This document shows, one piece after another, positions 22,501 through 35,649 of a DNA stretch of 64,000 bases; the stretch's first letter is position 1; each line of letters begins with the position of its first letter. Source of the stretch: Diprion similis (taxonomy: Eukaryota > Arthropoda > Insecta > Hymenoptera > Diprionidae); assembly GCF_021155765.1 (NCBI RefSeq), contig NC_060106.1, positions 6,207,501 to 6,271,500 of the forward strand, read 5' to 3'. The translations under genes were made by a program, and so were the position numbers. Under the pieces are notes generated by a model. That model was given only the letters and a program-made list of their open reading frames with translations, was not told the DNA's origin and made no database searches.

Positions 22501-25500
22501 AGGAGAACATCTCAGCCGAGGAGGTCGACCAAAAACAGAGACTGCTTGATTGAATGCTTATGATGTCGATACTGTGTGTCTCGTCGCATGCCTGCTAGCT
22601 TGAGAGGGCCCGCGATTGCTTGCTTATATAATACTTTGACTAAGAATTCATCAAATCGGAGAAATTTCAGCGAAAAATTACTCCTGGTATCAGGAGAACA
22701 TCTCAGCCGAGGAGGTCGACCAAAAACAGAGACTGCTTGATTGAATGCTTATGATGTCGATACTGTGTGTCTCGTTGCATGCCTGGTTGCTTGACAGGGC
22801 CCGCGATCGCTTGCTTATATAATACTTTGACTAAGAATTCATCAAATCGGAGAAATTTTAGCGAAAAATTACTCCTGGTATCAGGAGAACATCTCAGCCG
22901 AGGAGGTCGACCAAAAACAGAGACTGCTTGATTGAATGCTTATGATGTCGATACTGTGTGTCTCGTTGCATGCCTGGTTGCTTGACAGGGCCCGCGATCG
23001 CTTGCTTATATAATACTTTGACTAAGAATTCATCAAATCAGAGAAATTTTAGCGAAAAATTACTCCTGGTATCAGGAGAACATCTCAGCCGAGAAGGTCG
23101 ACCAAAAACAGAGACTGCTTGATTGAATGCTTATGATGTCGATACTGTGTGTCTCGTTGCATGCCTGGCTGCTTAACAGGGCCCGCGATCGCTTGCTTAT
23201 ATAATACTTTGACTAAGAATTCGTCAAATCGGAGAAATTTCAGCGAAAAATTACTCCTGGTATCAGGAGAACATCTCAGCCGAGGAGGTCGACCAAAAAC
23301 AGAGACTGCTTGATTGAATGCTTATGATGTCGATACTGTGTGTCTCGTCGCATGCCTGCTAGCTTGAGAGGGCCCGCGATTGCTTGCTTATATAATACTT
23401 TGACTAAGAATTCATCAAATCGGAGAAATTCCAGCGAAAAATTACTCCTGGTATCAGGAGAACATCTCAGCCGAGGAGGTCGACCAAAAACAGAGACTGC
23501 TTGATTGAATGCTTATGATGTCGATACTGTGTGTCTCGTCGCATGCCTGCTAGCTTAAGAGGGCCCGCGATTGCTTGCTTATATAATACTTTGACTAAGA
23601 ATTCATCAAATCGGAGAAATTTCAGCGAAAAATTACTCCTGGTATCAGGAGAACATCTCAGCCGAGGAGGTCGACCAAAAACAGAGACTGCTTGATTGAA
23701 TGCTTATGATGTCGATACTGTGTGTCTCGTTGCATGCCTGGTTGCTTAACAGGGCCCGCGATCGCTTGCTTATATAATACTTTGACTAAGAATTCGTCAA
23801 ATCGGAGAAATTTTAGCGAAAAATTACTCCTGGTATCAGGAGAACATCTCAGCCGAGGAGGTCGACCAAAAACAGAGACTGCTTGATTGAATGCTTATGA
23901 TGTCGATACTGTGTGTCTCGTCGCATGCCTGCTAGCTTGAGAGGGCCCGCGATTGCTTGCTTATATAATACTTTGACTAAGAATTCATCAAATCGGAGAA
24001 ATTTCAGCGAAAAATTACTCCTGGTATCAGGAGAACATCTCAGCCGAGGAGGTCGACCAAAAACAGAGACTGCTTGATTGAATGCTTATGATGTCGATAC
24101 TGTGTGTCTCGTTGCATGCCTGGTTGCTTGACAGGGCCCGCGATCGCTTGCTTATATAATACTTTGACTAAGAATTCATCAAATCGGAGAAATTTTAGCG
24201 AAAAATTACTCCTGGTATCAGGAGAACATCTCAGCCGAGGAGGTCGACCAAAAACAGAGACTGCTTGATTGAATGCTTATGATGTCGATACTGTGTGTCT
24301 CGTTGCATGCCTGGTTGCTTGACAGGGCCCGCGATCGCTTGCTTATATAATACTTTGACTAAGAATTCATCAAATCGGAGAAATTTTAGCGAAAAATTAC
24401 TCCTGGTATCAGGAGAACATCTCAGCCGAGAAGGTCGACCAAAAACAGAGACTGCTTGATTGAATGCTTATGATGTCGATACTGTGTGTCTCGTTGCATG
24501 CCTGGTTGCTTAACAGGGCCCGCGATCGCTTGCTTATATAATACTTTGACTAAGAATTCGTCAAATCGGAGAAATTTTAGCGAAAAATTACTCCTGGTAT
24601 CAGGAGAACATCTCAGCCGAGGAGGTCGACCAAAAACAGAGACTGCTTGATTGAATGCTTATGATGTCGATACTGTGTGTCTCGTCGCATGCCTGCTAGC
24701 TTGAGAGGGCCCGCGATTGCTTGCTTATATAATACTTTGACTAAGAATTCATCAAATCGGAGAAATTTCAGCGAAAAATTACTCCTGGTATCAGGAGAAC
24801 ATCTCAGCCGAGGAGGTCGACCAAAAACAGAGACTGCTTGATTGAATGCTTATGATGTCGATACTGTGTGTCTCGTTGCATGCCTGGTTGCTTGACAGGG
24901 CCCGCGATCGCTTGCTTATATAATACTTTGACTAAGAATTCATCAAATCGGAGAAATTTTAGCGAAAAATTACTCCTGGTATCAGGAGAACATCTCAGCC
25001 GAGGAGGTCGACCAAAAACAGAGACTGCTTGATTGAATGCTTATGATGTCGATACTGTGTGTCTCGTTGCATGCCTGGTTGCTTGACAGGGCCCGCGATC
25101 GCTTGCTTATATAATACTTTGACTAAGAATTCATCAAATCGCAGAAATTTTAGCGAAAAATTACTCCTGGTATCAGGAGAACATCTCAGCCGAGGAGGTC
25201 GACCAAAAACAGAGACTGCTTGATTGAATGCTTATGATGTCGATACTGTGTGTCTCGTTGCATGCCTGGTTGCTTGACAGGGCCCGCGATCGCTTGCTTA
25301 TATAATACTTTGACTGAGAATTCATCAAATCGGAGAAATTTCAGCGAAAAATTACTCCTGGTATCAGGAGAACATCTCAGCCGAGGAGGTCGACCAAAAA
25401 CAGAGACTGCTTGATTGAATGCTTATGATGTCGATACTGTGTGTCTCGTTGCATGCCTGGTTGCTTAACAGGGCCCGCGATCGCTTGCTTATATAATACT

Positions 25501-28500
25501 TTGACTGAGAATTCATCAAATCGGAGAAATTTGAGCGAAAAATTACTCCTGGTATCAGGAGAACATCTCAGCCGAGGAGGTCGACCAAAAACAGAGACTG
25601 CTTGATTGAATGCTTATGATGTCGATACTGTGTGTCTCGTTGCATGCCTGGTTGCTTAACAGGGCCCGCGATCGCTTGCTTATATAATACTTTGACTGAG
25701 AATTCATCAAATCGGAGAAATTTCAGCGAAAAATTACTCCTGGTATCAGGAGAACATCTCAGCCGAGGAGGTCGACCAAAAACAGAGACTGCTTGATTGA
25801 ATGCTTATGATGTCGATACTGTGTGTCTCGTTGCATGCCTGGTTGCTTAACAGGGCCCGCGATCGCTTGCTTATATAATACTTTGACTGAGAATTCATCA
25901 AATCGGAGAAATTTTAGCGAAAAATTACTCCTGGTATCAGGAGAACATCTCAGCCGAGGAGGTCGACCAAAAACAGAGACAGCTTGATTGAATGCTTATG
26001 ATGTCGATACTGTGTGTCTCGTTGCATGCCTGGTTGCTTAACAGGGCCCGCGATCGCTTGCTTATATAATACTTTGACTGAGAATTCATCAAATCGGAGA
26101 AATTTCAGCGAAAAATTACTCCTGGTATCAGGAGAACATCTCAGCCGAGGAGGTCGACCAAAAACAGAGACTGCTTGATTGAATGCTTATGATGTCGATA
26201 CTGTGTGTCTCGTTGCATGCCTGGTTGCTTGACAGGGCCCGCGATCGCTTGCTTATATAATACTTTGACTAAGAATTCATCAAATCAGAGAAATTTTAGC
26301 GAAAAATTACTCCTGGTATCAGGAGAACATCTCAGCCGAGAAGGTCGACCAAAAACAGAGACTGCTTGATTGAATGCTTATGATGTCGATACTGTGTGTC
26401 TCGTTGCATGCCTGGCTGCTTAACAGGGCCCGCGATCGCTTGCTTATATAATACTTTGACTAAGAATTCGTCAAATCGGAGAAATTTCAGCGAAAAATTA
26501 CTCCTGGTATCAGGAGAACATCTCAGCCGAGGAGGTCGACCAAAAACAGAGACTGCTTGATTGAATGCTTATGATGTCGATACTGTGTGTCTCGTTGCAT
26601 GCCTGGTTGCTTAACAGGGCCCGCGATCGCTTGCTTATATAATACTTTGACTAAGAATTCGTCAAATCGGAGAAATTTTAGCGAAAAATTACTCCTGGTA
26701 TCAGGAGAACATCTCAGCCGAGGAGGTCGACCAAAAACAGAGACTGCTTGATTGAATGCTTATGATGTCGATACTGTGTGTCTCGTCGCATGCCTGCTAG
26801 CTTGAGAGGGCCCGCGATTGCTTGCTTATATAATACTTTGACTAAGAATTCATCAAATCGGAGAAATTTCAGCGAAAAATTACTCCTGGTATCAGGAGAA
26901 CATCTCAGCCGAGGAGGTCGACCAAAAACAGAGACTGCTTGATTGAATGCTTATGATGTCGATACTGTGTGTCTCGTTGCATGCCTGGTTGCTTGACAGG
27001 GCCCGCGATCGCTTGCTTATATAATACTTTGACTAAGAATTCATCAAATCGGAGAAATTTTAGCGAAAAATTACTCCTGGTATCAGGAGAACATCTCAGC
27101 CGAGGAGGTCGACCAAAAACAGAGACTGCTTGATTGAATGCTTATGATGTCGATACTGTGTGTCTCGTTGCATGCCTGGTTGCTTGACAGGGCCCGCGAT
27201 CGCTTGCTTATATAATACTTTGACTAAGAATTCATCAAATCGGAGAAATTTTAGCGAAAAATTACTCCTGGTATCAGGAGAACATCTCAGCCGAGAAGGT
27301 CGACCAAAAACAGAGACTGCTTGATTGAATGCTTATGATGTCGATACTGTGTGTCTCGTTGCATGCCTGGTTGCTTAACAGGGCCCGCGATCGCTTGCTT
27401 ATATAATACTTTGACTAAGAATTCGTCAAATCGGAGAAATTTTAGCGAAAAATTACTCCTGGTATCAGGAGAACATCTCAGCCGAGGAGGTCGACCAAAA
27501 ACAGAGACTGCTTGATTGAATGCTTATGATGTCGATACTGTGTGTCTCGTCGCATGCCTGCTAGCTTGAGAGGGCCCGCGATTGCTTGCTTATATAATAC
27601 TTTGACTAAGAATTCATCAAATCGGAGAAATTTCAGCGAAAAATTACTCCTGGTATCAGGAGAACATCTCAGCCGAGGAGGTCGACCAAAAACAGAGACT
27701 GCTTGATTGAATGCTTATGATGTCGATACTGTGTGTCTCGTTGCATGCCTGGTTGCTTGACAGGGCCCGCGATCGCTTGCTTATATAATACTTTGACTAA
27801 GAATTCATCAAATCGGAGAAATTTTAGCGAAAAATTACTCCTGGTATCAGGAGAACATCTCAGCCGAGGAGGTCGACCAAAAACAGAGACTGCTTGATTG
27901 AATGCTTATGATGTCGATACTGTGTGTCTCGTTGCATGCCTGGTTGCTTGACAGGGCCCGCGATCGCTTGCTTATATAATACTTTGACTAAGAATTCATC
28001 AAATCGCAGAAATTTTAGCGAAAAATTACTCCTGGTATCAGGAGAACATCTCAGCCGAGGAGGTCGACCAAAAACAGAGACTGCTTGATTGAATGCTTAT
28101 GATGTCGATACTGTGTGTCTCGTTGCATGCCTGGTTGCTTGACAGGGCCCGCGATCGCTTGCTTATATAATACTTTGACTGAGAATTCATCAAATCGGAG
28201 AAATTTCAGCGAAAAATTACTCCTGGTATCAGGAGAACATCTCAGCCGAGGAGGTCGACCAAAAACAGAGACTGCTTGATTGAATGCTTATGATGTCGAT
28301 ACTGTGTGTCTCGTTGCATGCCTGGTTGCTTAACAGGGCCCGCGATCGCTTGCTTATATAATACTTTGACTGAGAATTCATCAAATCGGAGAAATTTGAG
28401 CGAAAAATTACTCCTGGTATCAGGAGAACATCTCAGCCGAGGAGGTCGACCAAAAACAGAGACTGCTTGATTGAATGCTTATGATGTCGATACTGTGTGT

Positions 28501-31500
28501 CTCGTTGCATGCCTGGTTGCTTAACAGGGCCCGCGATCGCTTGCTTATATAATACTTTGACTGAGAATTCATCAAATCGGAGAAATTTCAGCGAAAAATT
28601 ACTCCTGGTATCAGGAGAACATCTCAGCCGAGGAGGTCGACCAAAAACAGAGACTGCTTGATTGAATGCTTATGATGTCGATACTGTGTGTCTCGTTGCA
28701 TGCCTGGTTGCTTAACAGGGCCCGCGATCGCTTGCTTATATAATACTTTGACTGAGAATTCATCAAATCGGAGAAATTTTAGCGAAAAATTACTCCTGGT
28801 ATCAGGAGAACATCTCAGCCGAGGAGGTCGACCAAAAACAGAGACAGCTTGATTGAATGCTTATGATGTCGATACTGTGTGTCTCGTTGCATGCCTGGTT
28901 GCTTAACAGGGCCCGCGATCGCTTGCTTATATAATACTTTGACTGAGAATTCATCAAATCGGAGAAATTTCAGCGAAAAATTACTCCTGGTATCAGGAGA
29001 ACATCTCAGCCGAGGAGGTCGACCAAAAACAGAGACTGCTTGATTGAATGCTTATGATGTCGATACTGTGTGTCTCGTTGCATGCCTGGTTGCTTGACAG
29101 GGCCCGCGATCGCTTGCTTATATAATACTTTGACTAAGAATTCATCAAATCAGAGAAATTTTAGCGAAAAATTACTCCTGGTATCAGGAGAACATCTCAG
29201 CCGAGAAGGTCGACCAAAAACAGAGACTGCTTGATTGAATGCTTATGATGTCGATACTGTGTGTCTCGTTGCATGCCTGGCTGCTTAACAGGGCCCGCGA
29301 TCGCTTGCTTATATAATACTTTGACTAAGAATTCGTCAAATCGGAGAAATTTCAGCGAAAAATTACTCCTGGTATCAGGAGAACATCTCAGCCGAGGAGG
29401 TCGACCAAAAACAGAGACTGCTTGATTGAATGCTTATGATGTCGATACTGTGTGTCTCGTCGCATGCCTGCTAGCTTGAGAGGGCCCGCGATTGCTTGCT
29501 TATATAATACTTTGACTAAGAATTCATCAAATCGGAGAAATTCCAGCGAAAAATTACTCCTGGTATCAGGAGAACATCTCAGCCGAGGAGGTCGACCAAA
29601 AACAGAGACTGCTTGATTGAATGCTTATGATGTCGATACTGTGTGTCTCGTCGCATGCCTGCTAGCTTAAGAGGGCCCGCGATTGCTTGCTTATATAATA
29701 CTTTGACTAAGAATTCATCAAATCGGAGAAATTTCAGCGAAAAATTACTCCTGGTATCAGGAGAACATCTCAGCCGAGGAGGTCGACCAAAAACAGAGAC
29801 TGCTTGATTGAATGCTTATGATGTCGATACTGTGTGTCTCGTTGCATGCCTGGTTGCTTAACAGGGCCCGCGATCGCTTGCTTATATAATACTTTGACTA
29901 AGAATTCGTCAAATCGGAGAAATTTTAGCGAAAAATTACTCCTGGTATCAGGAGAACATCTCAGCCGAGGAGGTCGACCAAAAACAGAGACTGCTTGATT
30001 GAATGCTTATGATGTCGATACTGTGTGTCTCGTCGCATGCCTGCTAGCTTGAGAGGGCCCGCGATTGCTTGCTTATATAATACTTTGACTAAGAATTCAT
30101 CAAATCGGAGAAATTTCAGCGAAAAATTACTCCTGGTATCAGGAGAACATCTCAGCCGAGGAGGTCGACCAAAAACAGAGACTGCTTGATTGAATGCTTA
30201 TGATGTCGATACTGTGTGTCTCGTTGCATGCCTGGTTGCTTGACAGGGCCCGCGATCGCTTGCTTATATAATACTTTGACTAAGAATTCATCAAATCGGA
30301 GAAATTTTAGCGAAAAATTACTCCTGGTATCAGGAGAACATCTCAGCCGAGGAGGTCGACCAAAAACAGAGACTGCTTGATTGAATGCTTATGATGTCGA
30401 TACTGTGTGTCTCGTTGCATGCCTGGTTGCTTGACAGGGCCCGCGATCGCTTGCTTATATAATACTTTGACTAAGAATTCATCAAATCGGAGAAATTTTA
30501 GCGAAAAATTACTCCTGGTATCAGGAGAACATCTCAGCCGAGAAGGTCGACCAAAAACAGAGACTGCTTGATTGAATGCTTATGATGTCGATACTGTGTG
30601 TCTCGTTGCATGCCTGGTTGCTTAACAGGGCCCGCGATCGCTTGCTTATATAATACTTTGACTAAGAATTCGTCAAATCGGAGAAATTTTAGCGAAAAAT
30701 TACTCCTGGTATCAGGAGAACATCTCAGCCGAGGAGGTCGACCAAAAACAGAGACTGCTTGATTGAATGCTTATGATGTCGATACTGTGTGTCTCGTCGC
30801 ATGCCTGCTAGCTTGAGAGGGCCCGCGATTGCTTGCTTATATAATACTTTGACTAAGAATTCATCAAATCGGAGAAATTTCAGCGAAAAATTACTCCTGG
30901 TATCAGGAGAACATCTCAGCCGAGGAGGTCGACCAAAAACAGAGACTGCTTGATTGAATGCTTATGATGTCGATACTGTGTGTCTCGTTGCATGCCTGGT
31001 TGCTTGACAGGGCCCGCGATCGCTTGCTTTTATAATACTTTGACTAAGAATTCATCAAATCGGAGAAATTTTAGCGAAAAATTACTCCTGGTATCAGGAG
31101 AACATCTCAGCCGAGGAGGTCGACCAAAAACAGAGACTGCTTGATTGAATGCTTATGATGTCGATACTGTGTGTCTCGTTGCATGCCTGGTTGCTTGACA
31201 GGGCCCGCGATCGCTTGCTTATATAATACTTTGACTAAGAATTCATCAAATCGCAGAAATTTTAGCGAAAAATTACTCCTGGTATCAGGAGAACATCTCA
31301 GCCGAGGAGGTCGACCAAAAACAGAGACTGCTTGATTGAATGCTTATGATGTCGATACTGTGTGTCTCGTTGCATGCCTGGTTGCTTGACAGGGCCCGCG
31401 ATCGCTTGCTTATATAATACTTTGACTGAGAATTCATCAAATCGGAGAAATTTCAGCGAAAAATTACTCCTGGTATCAGGAGAACATCTCAGCCGAGGAG

Positions 31501-33310
31501 GTCGACCAAAAACAGAGACTGCTTGATTGAATGCTTATGATGTCGATACTGTGTGTCTCGTTGCATGCCTGGTTGCTTAACAGGGCCCGCGATCGCTTGC
31601 TTATATAATACTTTGACTGAGAATTCATCAAATCGGAGAAATTTGAGCGAAAAATTACTCCTGGTATCAGGAGAACATCTCAGCCGAGGAGGTCGACCAA
31701 AAACGGAGACTGCTTGATTGAATGCTTATGATGTCGATACTGTGTGTCTCGTTGCATGCCTGGTTGCTTAACAGGGCCCGCGATCGCTTGCTTATATAAT
31801 ACTTTGACTGAGAATTCATCAAATCGGAGAAATTTCAGCGAAAAATTACTCCTGGTATCAGGAGAACATCTCAGCCGAGGAGGTCGACCAAAAACAGAGA
31901 CTGCTTGATTGAATGCTTATGATGTCGATACTGTGTGTCTCGTTGCATGCCTGGTTGCTTAACAGGGCCCGCGATCGCTTGCTTATATAATACTTTGACT
32001 GAGAATTCATCAAATCGGAGAAATTTTAGCGAAAAATTACTCCTGGTATCAGGAGAACATCTCAGCCGAGGAGGTCGACCAAAAACAGAGACAGCTTGAT
32101 TGAATGCTTATGATGTCGATACTGTGTGTCTCGTTGCATGCCTGGTTGCTTAACAGGGCCCGCGATCGCTTGCTTATATAATACTTTGACTGAGAATTCA
32201 TCAAATCGGAGAAATTTCAGCGAAAAATTACTCCTGGTATCAGGAGAACATCTCAGCCGAGGAGGTCGACCAAAAACAGAGACTGCTTGATTGAATGCTT
32301 ATGATGTCGATACTGTGTGTCTCGTTGCATGCCTGCTTGCTTAACAGGGCCCGCGATCGCTTGCTTATATAATACTTTGACTAAGAATTCGTCAAATCGG
32401 AGAAATTTTAGCGAAAAATTACTCCTGGTATCAGGAGAACATCTCAGCCGAGGAGGTCGACCAAAAACAGAGACTGCTTGATTGAATGCTTATGATGTCG
32501 ATACTGTGTGTCTCGTCGCATGCCTGCTAGCTTAAGAGGGCCCGCGATTGCTTGCTTATATAATACTTTGACTAAGAATTCATCAAATCGGAGAAATTTC
32601 AGCGAAAAATTACTCCTGGTATCAGGAGAACATCTCAGCCGAGGAGGTCGACCAAAAACAGAGACTGCTTGATTGAATGCTTATGATGTCGATACTGTGT
32701 GTCTCGTTGCATGCCTGGTTGCTTAACAGGGCCCGCGATCGCTTGCTTATATAATACTTTGACTAAGAATTCGTCAAATCGGAGAAATTTTAGCGAAAAA
32801 TTACTCCTGGTATCAGGAGAACATCCCAGCCGAGGAGGTCGACCAAAAACAGAGACTGCTTGATTGAATGCTTATGATGTCGATACTGTGTGTCTCGTTG
32901 CATGCCTGGTTGCTTGACAGGGCCCGCGATCGCTTGCTTATATAATACTTTGACTAAGAATTCATCAAATCGGAGAAATTTTAGCGAAAAATTACTCCTG
33001 GTATCAGGAGAACATCTCAGCCGAGGAGGTCGACCAAAAACAGAGACTGCTTGATTGAATGCTTATGATGTCGATACTGTGTGTCTCGTTGCATGCCTGG
33101 TTGCTTGACAGGGCCCGCGATCGCTTGCTTATATAATACTTTGACTAAGAATTCATCAAATCGGAGAAATTTTAGCGAAAAATTACTCCTGGTATCAGGA
33201 GAACATCCCAGCCGAGGAGGTCGACCAAAAACAAAGACTGCTTGATCGAATGCTTATTATAATGTCCATGCCGTGAGTCTCGAAGCATGCCTGCTTGCTT
33301 AAGAGGGCTT
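16541..33310 (+). repeat. 191-bp satellite DNA array, 87 full monomers plus one decayed
   Basis: The anchor AAATCGGAGAAATTT recurs every 191 bp. From its first in-register copy at 16541 to its last at 33158 is 16617 bp, exactly 87 x 191, so no net insertion or deletion occurs. Monomers are mostly over 95% alike. They fall into two classes by the second half: one reads CGTTGCATGCCTGGTTGCTT then RACAGGGCCCGCGATCGC, the other CGTCGCATGCCTGCTAGCTT then RAGAGGGCCCGCGATTGC. A TTCAG/TTTAG difference near the start varies as well. Each monomer contains CTCCTGGTATCAGGAG, a 6-bp dyad with a 4-base spacer, and TATATAATAC in an AT-rich end. All frames are interrupted by stops, so it is non-coding. The last copy departs from consensus after about 33230. 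No CENP-B box is visible. Probably a (peri)centromeric or other heterochromatic satellite. Confidence 0.98.
23035..32393 (+). repeat. Three higher-order satellite units: 17, 15 and 17 monomers
   Basis: Rare monomer variants recur in fixed order. AAATCAGAG starts at 23035, 26282 and 29147. AAATCGCAG is at 25136, 28001 and 31248. TTTGAGCG monomers start at 25518, 28383 and 31630. GAGACAGCTTG is near 25976, 28841 and 32088. All spacings are 2865 bp (15 x 191) or 3247 bp (17 x 191). Unit limits are therefore 23035-26281, 26282-29146 and 29147-32393. The TTCCAG monomer (23417, 29529; 6112 bp = 32 x 191 apart) is missing from the middle unit. There, one monomer (26473) begins like the second and ends like the fourth of the 17-mer, as expected from an unequal crossover that removed two monomers. 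Confidence 0.93.
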
Positions 33311-33359
33311 GTGATGGCTTACTGACGATACACGAAATAAAAGTGATGGTCGAAAATAA

Positions 33360-33870
33360 CAAACTTGGTGCCAACTTTTTGGAAAGGAGGGAAAGGTTAT
33401 ATACAAACTCGTAGGTTCAACATTTCAGTTTCAGTTTATTTGATGTGCCTTAATTAATCGTAGTACAAGTGTTTCGGTATCGGTGTACAGTACTTCAACA
33501 AGTTATCAGATGGTAATTAAATGGACAACAAGAAGTAATGCAACAGAATGGATCAGCATTTGGTGAACAATTTAACTAATGTATCATTAAGAAAAAGCGC
33601 AATACACATAAGCTCAGGCAAAGTATGAAATGTGTTCGATGAAATAGTTTTCATTGTCGTTTGTAAATAATGTTCCAGCTCCGGCCTGCCCACGGGTGCA
33701 ATGGCTTTCTACAAAAAACAATATACAGACAATGTTGTATTTCTACTATTCTTGGTAAACTGTATCAGAAGAAATCAATGAATGAATTGATTCTTACATT
33801 TTTTTGTCCTATTTTCTCAGCTGTTGGTTCTACCATCTATGGAATCCATTCTTTGCTGTGCTCGGGGACC
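33360..33870 (+). repeat. Satellite-flanking dispersed repeat, copy 2
   Basis: Shares with copies 1 and 3 the series TTTCAGTTTCAG, ACAAGTGTTTCGGTATCGGT, AACAAGTTATCAGATG, AATACACAT, a CCGGCCTGCCCACGGGTGCA block at about 33682 and a final TTTTCTCAGCTGTTGGTTCTACC. The last part runs straight into the ~300-bp degenerate units. The 81-codon frame called here is not a gene. Confidence 0.6.
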
Positions 33871-35640
33871 AATTGGTCCGGAATATGTAATTTGAATCGA
33901 TTTGAAGGCGAATAGTTTTTCCTTCCAAGATGAAAGCAAAGCAAGGCAGTTGCTCTGGATTTTCTGAAAACTCTGACAAGTTTGAAATATGCTAAAAAAT
34001 ATTCTTCGATGCATTTTGTCAACGTAATTTCACGAGTCAAATCGATTGCGCGCAGTCGAAATGTGCTGCGAGCAACCCGTAAATAGTTACAGCCCAGAAA
34101 CTGAAGATCTTTATCGTCATTTCTCTGAGTTTGGTTCCACGCTGTTTTTGGTGTGTTTGCCGCGTTCTTGAAAGTGCACTTAGTGTAGAAAGGGTCATAC
34201 AAATCGATTCCGAGTCAAAAGGTTCCTGACCCAAAAAAAAGTGAGGCTCATCCCTTAGGATTTTTTGTAAATATTTCGACCACTTTGAAAAATGCTGCCA
34301 TCAATTCTGTTATGCACTATCCCGACATAATTTCGCGACAGGAATCGATTGGGCGCTATCCCAATACGCTGCCAGCTACAGCTGAAAGGTAACAGCCGAA
34401 AAACGGAGAATTTCAATCGTCATTTCTCTGCTGTTCCTCCTACGCATTTTTTCATGTGTTTTCTGAGTGCCTGGGCGTCCAATTAATCTAGAAAGAGTCA
34501 TACAAATCGATTCCGAGATGAAAAATTATCGGTTCCAAAAATGACCAAAAAAGTAAGGCATTTGGATTTTTGGCGGAAATTTCGACGATTTTGAAAAGCT
34601 CTGCAATTAATTCTTTCAGGCACTATTCCGACGTAATTTTGCGAGGGAAATCGATTGGGCGCAGGCCGAATGCGCTGCGAGCAATGGATCAAAAGTTACA
34701 GCCAAAAAACGAAACACTTTGTTTTCTCATTTTTCCGCTGCTGGTGTTTTCTCCGTAACTTCTCTGCTGTTCGTCCTACCCTGTTTTTGCGGAGTTTTCC
34801 GAGTTCCTGGGGGCCGAATTACCCTAGAAAGGGTCATACTCATCAATTCCGAGACGAATATTCTCGGCTCCGTGAAGGACAAAAAAAGTAAGGCCAATCC
34901 CTTTGGATTTTTGGCGGAAATATCGACTACTTTGAAAACTGCTGCAATTAATTCTTTAGGGCACTATCCCGACGTAATTTTGCGAGAGAAATCGAACGGG
35001 CGCAGTCCCAGTGCGCTGCGAGCAACGCACGTAAAGTACCAGCCGAAAAACGAAACAGTTCGTTTTCTCATTATTTTGCAGCTCATCTATCTCTCGAAAT
35101 TGCTCTACTGTTGGTCGTACCCTGTTTCAGCTGTGTTTTCTGAGTTCATTGGGGTCCAATTAGTCTAGATAGCATCATAGAAATCGATCCCGAAACACAA
35201 AAGTTTTGACTCAAAAAATATGTAATGCTAACTCCTTTTGATTTTTGTGAATATTTTCTAGGTTTTCAATAATGCTGGAACGAACACTCCGATGCACTGT
35301 ATTGACGTGGTTCTGTGAATAACAGTTCAACCCCCACCAATGTGGTCTGTATTGTTTCCATCGAGTAATAAATCATTGTTAATAATTCAATCTATTTTCC
35401 CTATTGATAATAATTCTTTTTCTGACCATGCGTTCCTTGCGTAGAAAAGTAGAGTAAAAATTTTTTGAACCAAGGTAAGACGTTTTCGTTCGTTTCTTCA
35501 GTCAAAATTTTTACGATCTTGGCTAGATGCTGAAATCAATTCCCCGAAGCAATATGCCGATGTAATATTGCCAGAGAAATCGATTCCGCCCAGGCTCCAT
35601 TCGCTGCGAACACCGGATTAACAGGAACGGCCGAGAGACG
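33820..35640 (+). repeat. Degenerate tandem repeat, about six units of 255-340 bp
   Basis: A block with the theme CACTATCCCGACGTAATTTT, then GCGAGAGAAATCGATTGGGC, then GTGCGCTGCGAGCAA, then AGAAAGGGTCATACAAATCG, recurs. The CGACGTAATTT anchor is at about 34022, 34324, 34630, 34971, 35304 and 35556. Spacing is 255-340 bp, and divergence is far greater than in the 191-bp satellite. One unit (near 34736-34790) carries an extra ~30-bp internal duplication of its CTGCTG..TTCTCC portion, which explains the 340-bp step. Overlapping short frames on both strands repeat the same peptides (for example NPFGFLAEIST) because the DNA repeats; they are not genes. Confidence 0.8.
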
Positions 35641-35649
35641 TGAAATATA

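Noticed and set aside
16541-33310. CRISPR-like array
   Set aside because: Repeats are 191 bp and head-to-tail with no unique spacers; this is satellite DNA in a eukaryotic genome.
33670-35168. Overlapping short frames on both strands (61-149 codons)
   Set aside because: They recur with the ~300-bp repeat units, occur on both strands, have no domain or splice context, and encode similar peptides only because the DNA is repeated.
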